Source: Flectobacillus sp. (GTDB lineage: Bacteria; Bacteroidota; Bacteroidia; Cytophagales; Spirosomataceae). From it: a DNA stretch of 8,869 nt. Location of the stretch: contig JARXAV010000335.1 in the NCBI GenBank assembly GCA_029865665.1, positions 1-8,869 of the forward strand. The letters run 5' to 3'. The notes beneath the pieces were generated by a model. It saw only the letters and a list, made by a program, of their open reading frames with translations. It was not told where the DNA came from and ran no database searches. Position numbers and translations under genes: made by a program. Shown here one piece after another: positions 6,509-8,869 of this stretch (position 1 is its first letter; each line of letters opens with the position of its first letter).

Positions 6509-7324
6509 ATGAACCATAAGTGCAATCTACTTTCTCTTGTTTTGGGTATCTTATTTACCTCATTTCTTCTTTCTTGTGGGACCACACAACAAATGGTATA
6601 TTTCCAAGGTGATACCGCTCGTTATGTCCCCCTAAAATCGATAAAACCGAAGGTAGTACACATTCAAGCAAGCGATATTCTTAGCATTGCGGTAAGCAGT
6701 TTGAGTGAAGAGTCCAATAAAATTTTTGAATTACCCGTAGTAGGTGGACTTCGCTATTCGAGTTTCCCTGGTGGTTCTTCCACAGGTGGGCAGGGAATGC
6801 AGCCTTTGGGTTATGAGGTTGATTCGTCAGGTAATGTAGAAGCTCCTTTGATTGGTATCGTAAAAGTGCAAGGCCTCACTACAGCCGAAGCTGCTGAAGC
6901 AGTAAAGAAAAAGTTAAATGTGTTTTTGAAAGAACCAACCGTTAATATTCGCATCTTAAATCATCGTTTCACCATTTTGGGTGAAGTGGCAAAACCTGGT
7001 ACGTATAATCTACTAGATAATCGTACTTCTATTGTAAATGCACTGGGCATGGCGGGTGATTTAACTACCTATGCTCAACGTAGCAATATTATTCTGATTC
7101 GTGAAGAAAATGGAAAGAGAGAGCAAGTACGTTTAAATTTACTGTCTCAAGAAATCTTAAATTCTCCTTATTACTACATTCGTAATGGTGATGTTATTTA
7201 CATCGAGCCTTCTCGTGTAAAAGCAAACTTCAACGACCGTACTTATCAAATGTTACCGATTACCACCAGTATCATTTCTGCGGCCGTATCGGTTGGGGTC
7301 TTATTAATTAACCTCACTCGCTAA
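6509..7324 (+). CDS. Wza-like polysaccharide export outer-membrane lipoprotein, 271 aa
   Basis: This should form the outer-membrane channel for exopolysaccharide or capsule export. Residues 1-22 are a lipoprotein signal peptide with lipobox LLSC and the lipidated Cys at position 23. Residues about 47-150 are a Poly_export domain (QASDILSIAV, YEVDSSGNVEAPLIG, GLTTAEA, PTVNIRI), interrupted by a Gly/Ser-rich insertion at about 79-98. Residues about 154-232 are an SLBB domain (FTILGEVAKPGTYNL, NALGMAGDLTTYAQRSNI, YYIRNGDVIYIEP). A hydrophobic C-terminal segment (about 252-269) is usual in the short Bacteroidota homologues; E. coli Wza is longer. The start is chosen for its signal peptide and A-rich leader. 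The Wzc-like gene follows 219 bp downstream on the same strand, the standard partner arrangement. The gene looks intact. Confidence 0.93.
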   Translation: MNHKCNLLSLVLGILFTSFLLSCGTTQQMVYFQGDTARYVPLKSIKPKVVHIQASDILSIAVSSLSEESNKIFELPVVGGLRYSSFPGGSSTGGQGMQPLGYEVDSSGNVEAPLIGIVKVQGLTTAEAAEAVKKKLNVFLKEPTVNIRILNHRFTILGEVAKPGTYNLLDNRTSIVNALGMAGDLTTYAQRSNIILIREENGKREQVRLNLLSQEILNSPYYYIRNGDVIYIEPSRVKANFNDRTYQMLPITTSIISAAVSVGVLLINLTR

Positions 7325-7353
7325 CACTTGTCACTAGCAACCAGCAACTACAC

Positions 7354-7383
7354 TGCAACCACATAGTCAGATAGAAGACATAG
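7354..7383 (-). repeat. CTATGT-rich intergenic repeat, copy A (inverted)
   Basis: Read on the minus strand, this 30-bp unit resembles copies B (7429-7458) and C (7487-7516). The 13 bases TGCAACCACATAG (7354-7366) are the exact reverse complement of CTATGTGGTTGCA in copy B, and the outer ACATAG pairs as well. In RNA, A and B would form an imperfect stem of up to 30 pairs with a 45-base loop. Confidence 0.6.
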
Positions 7384-7428
7384 TTTTTAGAGTCTAATAC
7401 TTGTCAGCTACGTAACGTAACATTTTTT

Positions 7429-7458
7429 CTATGTTCTCTATGTACCTATGTGGTTGCA
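7429..7458 (+). repeat. CTATGT-rich intergenic repeat, copy B
   Basis: This direct-orientation copy is itself built from three CTATGT steps spaced 8-9 bases apart and ends in GTGGTTGCA. It agrees with copy C at 26 of 30 positions and is inverted relative to copy A. The look is that of a dispersed intergenic repeat family, but no second genomic locus is visible here. Confidence 0.6.
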
Positions 7459-7486
7459 CATATATATTAGTAAACATAAAACTTTT

Positions 7487-7516
7487 CTATGTACCCGATG
7501 TACCTGTGTGGTTGCA
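7487..7516 (+). repeat. CTATGT-rich intergenic repeat, copy C
   Basis: This is the second direct copy, 58 bp after copy B and 27 bp before the next start codon. A worn fragment, TGTGGTAGCA (7519-7528), follows immediately. Its last 13 bases could pair with copy A at 12 positions plus a G-U, so it competes with copy B for the same partner. Confidence 0.6.
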
Positions 7517-7543
7517 TGTGTGGTAGCAAAAACTAAACAACGT

Positions 7544-8869
7544 ATGAATAACGATTTAGACAATATCTTTGACCAAGAAGAAGAAAGTATAGACGTAAGA
7601 GCCCTTGTCTGGCGATACCTCCGTAAGTGGTATTTGTTTGTGATTTTCTTGTTGGCAGCTTTTGCAGTAGCATTTTTATACTTACGCTATACAAGACCTG
7701 TATATGAAGTGTCATCGGTGATGATGATCAAAGATGAGAAGAAGGGTATGACAGGAGGGATGGATATCCTGAAAGATTTAGATTTAGGCGGAAATAAATT
7801 GGTCGAAAACGAAATTGAGGTACTGAAATCAAGAACCTTAATGAAAAAAGTAGTGGAGACACTTCGACTAAATGTAGGTTATTACCGTGAAGCAAGCCCT
7901 ATTGATACGGATTTGTACGGAAAATCACCTATCTGGATTCAGTTAGAACAGATGATTGAGCCTGCTTACAAGAAAAAAATTATTATTAAAGTTCTTAATA
8001 AAGACTCTTTCGAACTAGTTGCTGATGGGAACGAGATGGGTACCTTTACATACGGACAGGCAGTCAATAATAACTTTATTGGCCGTTTTCGGGTGTTTTT
8101 AAACAATAAGAATTTTAAGGGACCCGACCAAGTAAAAGTTACTTTTGCGAGTGTAGAGGATGTCATGGAAGCGAGTCTAGCTAAACTTGACGTAGCCCTA
8201 GTAAATCAAAAAAGTACGGTATTAAATCTTACCTATCAAGATACGTCCCCTGCCAGAGGAAAAGATATATTAAAGCGTTTGCATGAGCAGTATATTTTAG
8301 CAGCATTGGGTGATAAAAATACGGAAGCGACTAACACCCTACGTTTTATCGACGATCGTTTACGTTTAATCACAGGTGAATTATCCGATGTAGAGAAAGA
8401 CGTAGAGTCTTACAAGAGCCAAGCAGGTATTACTGATATTAGTTCTGAAGCCAACTTATTTTTAGAGAAGGTAAAGGAGACAGATACCAAGTTAAACGAG
8501 GTAGATATCAAAATCAAGATGTTAGAAGGGGTAGAGCGTTTCCTAAGCACACCAGGAGCAAACGTTTCTTCGATTAACTCGATGATTGACGACCCAAATT
8601 TAATGTCGCTTACCGAAAAATTATCGGAGTTAGAATTACAACGTGAAAAATATGCCCGTACCGTTCAAGAAGGAAACCCGCTTTTGGAAACGGTTCAAAC
8701 ACAGATTTTACATACGAAACAAGCTATCCGTGAAAATGTCAATAACCAAAAGCGTGGCCTTAGCTTGGCTCGTCAGGGATTGGCTTCTTTAAATCGTGGG
8801 GTAGAGTCTTCTATTCGTGGAATTCCTAAAATTGAACGTGAATTTGTATCCATTAAGCGTCAACAGGGA
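7544..8869 (+). CDS. Wzc-like polysaccharide co-polymerase / tyrosine kinase (partial, 442 codons seen)
   Basis: This is an inner-membrane protein expected to control chain length and export of the polysaccharide together with the Wza-like lipoprotein. The frame is open from ATG 7544 to the window end. A short acidic cytoplasmic N-terminus (MNNDLDNIFDQEEESIDVRA) is followed by membrane segment 1 (about 30-48). Next comes the Wzz-type periplasmic domain, with YEVSSVMMIKDE (54-65) and the conserved ENEIEVLKSRTLMKKVV (88-104). From about 266 to 430 the sequence is a long heptad-rich coiled coil (LRFIDDRLRLITGELSDVEK onward), ending at EREFVSIKRQQG, which resembles the start of the GNVR region. 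The second membrane segment and the C-terminal BY-kinase domain with its Tyr tail would lie beyond the window, so kinase activity is inferred from family and context. There is no strong Shine-Dalgarno site before the start. Confidence 0.9.
   Translation, partial: MNNDLDNIFDQEEESIDVRALVWRYLRKWYLFVIFLLAAFAVAFLYLRYTRPVYEVSSVMMIKDEKKGMTGGMDILKDLDLGGNKLVENEIEVLKSRTLMKKVVETLRLNVGYYREASPIDTDLYGKSPIWIQLEQMIEPAYKKKIIIKVLNKDSFELVADGNEMGTFTYGQAVNNNFIGRFRVFLNNKNFKGPDQVKVTFASVEDVMEASLAKLDVALVNQKSTVLNLTYQDTSPARGKDILKRLHEQYILAALGDKNTEATNTLRFIDDRLRLITGELSDVEKDVESYKSQAGITDISSEANLFLEKVKETDTKLNEVDIKIKMLEGVERFLSTPGANVSSINSMIDDPNLMSLTEKLSELELQREKYARTVQEGNPLLETVQTQILHTKQAIRENVNNQKRGLSLARQGLASLNRGVESSIRGIPKIEREFVSIKRQQG

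Larger units (their letters stand above)
7325..7543. other. Repeat-filled gap between the Wza-like and Wzc-like genes
   Basis: This gap contains no gene, though the flanking genes would normally be adjacent in an operon. Most of it is taken up by three related 30-bp repeats listed separately. A second small repetition is CTAACACTTGTCA (7321-7333), which includes the stop codon of the lipoprotein gene, and CTAATACTTGTCA (7394-7406), 12 of 13 identical. No TAnnTTTG promoter and no U-tract terminator are evident, so read-through into the kinase gene is plausible. Confidence 0.6.

Noticed and set aside
6391..6585. Minus-strand open frame over the lipoprotein leader and signal peptide
   Set aside because: It overlaps a clear plus-strand promoter and signal peptide and has no protein-like features. 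The minus-strand frames at 7533-7715 and 7966-8166 are likewise shadows of the Wzc-like gene.

Overview
The window looks like a piece of an AT-rich genome from the phylum Bacteroidota, probably an environmental Cytophagales/Spirosomaceae-type organism; the genus is inference only. Supporting signs are promoter elements of the TAnnTTTG type, start codons preceded by A-rich leaders without clear Shine-Dalgarno sites, a TonB-dependent receptor with an N-terminal carboxypeptidase-like domain, and a Bacteroidota-style Wza/Wzc pair. The window holds two unrelated, divergently transcribed modules separated by about 0.6 kb of mostly non-coding DNA.

Left module (minus strand, about 5890 down to 1). 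A tightly packed operon runs: ABC ATPase (5405-4710), TonB-dependent receptor (4698-2236), ABC-2/DUF3526-type permease (2230-788), second permease (791 to beyond the window edge). Gaps are 11 bp, 5 bp and a 4-bp ATGA overlap, so the four genes should be co-transcribed and translationally coupled. Just upstream lies a wrecked COG0523 (CobW-like) metal-chaperone GTPase. Its N-terminal ~60 residues are joined out of frame to its C-terminal ~40 residues, and the middle is missing. In front of this remnant are two identical 26-bp repeats, each with a 17-bp Fur/Zur-like interrupted palindrome. They cover the -33 and -7 elements of a good Bacteroidota promoter. The simplest reading is a metal-responsive promoter (zinc is my guess) that once drove cobW plus the receptor/ABC genes and may still drive the latter. 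An outer-membrane importer encoded inside an exporter-type ABC operon is the most interesting combination here.

Middle (5890-6508). Mostly non-coding. It contains one doubtful 71-codon ORF on the minus strand, and near its right end a TAATTTTG promoter with a small inverted repeat in the leader of the next gene.

Right module (plus strand, 6509 to the end). This is the start of an exopolysaccharide/capsule export locus: a Wza-like outer-membrane export lipoprotein (6509-7324), then a Wzc-like polysaccharide co-polymerase/tyrosine kinase (7544 to beyond the window). The 219-bp gap between them carries three copies of a ~30-bp CTATGT-rich repeat, one inverted relative to the other two. In RNA the inverted copy could pair with either of the others.
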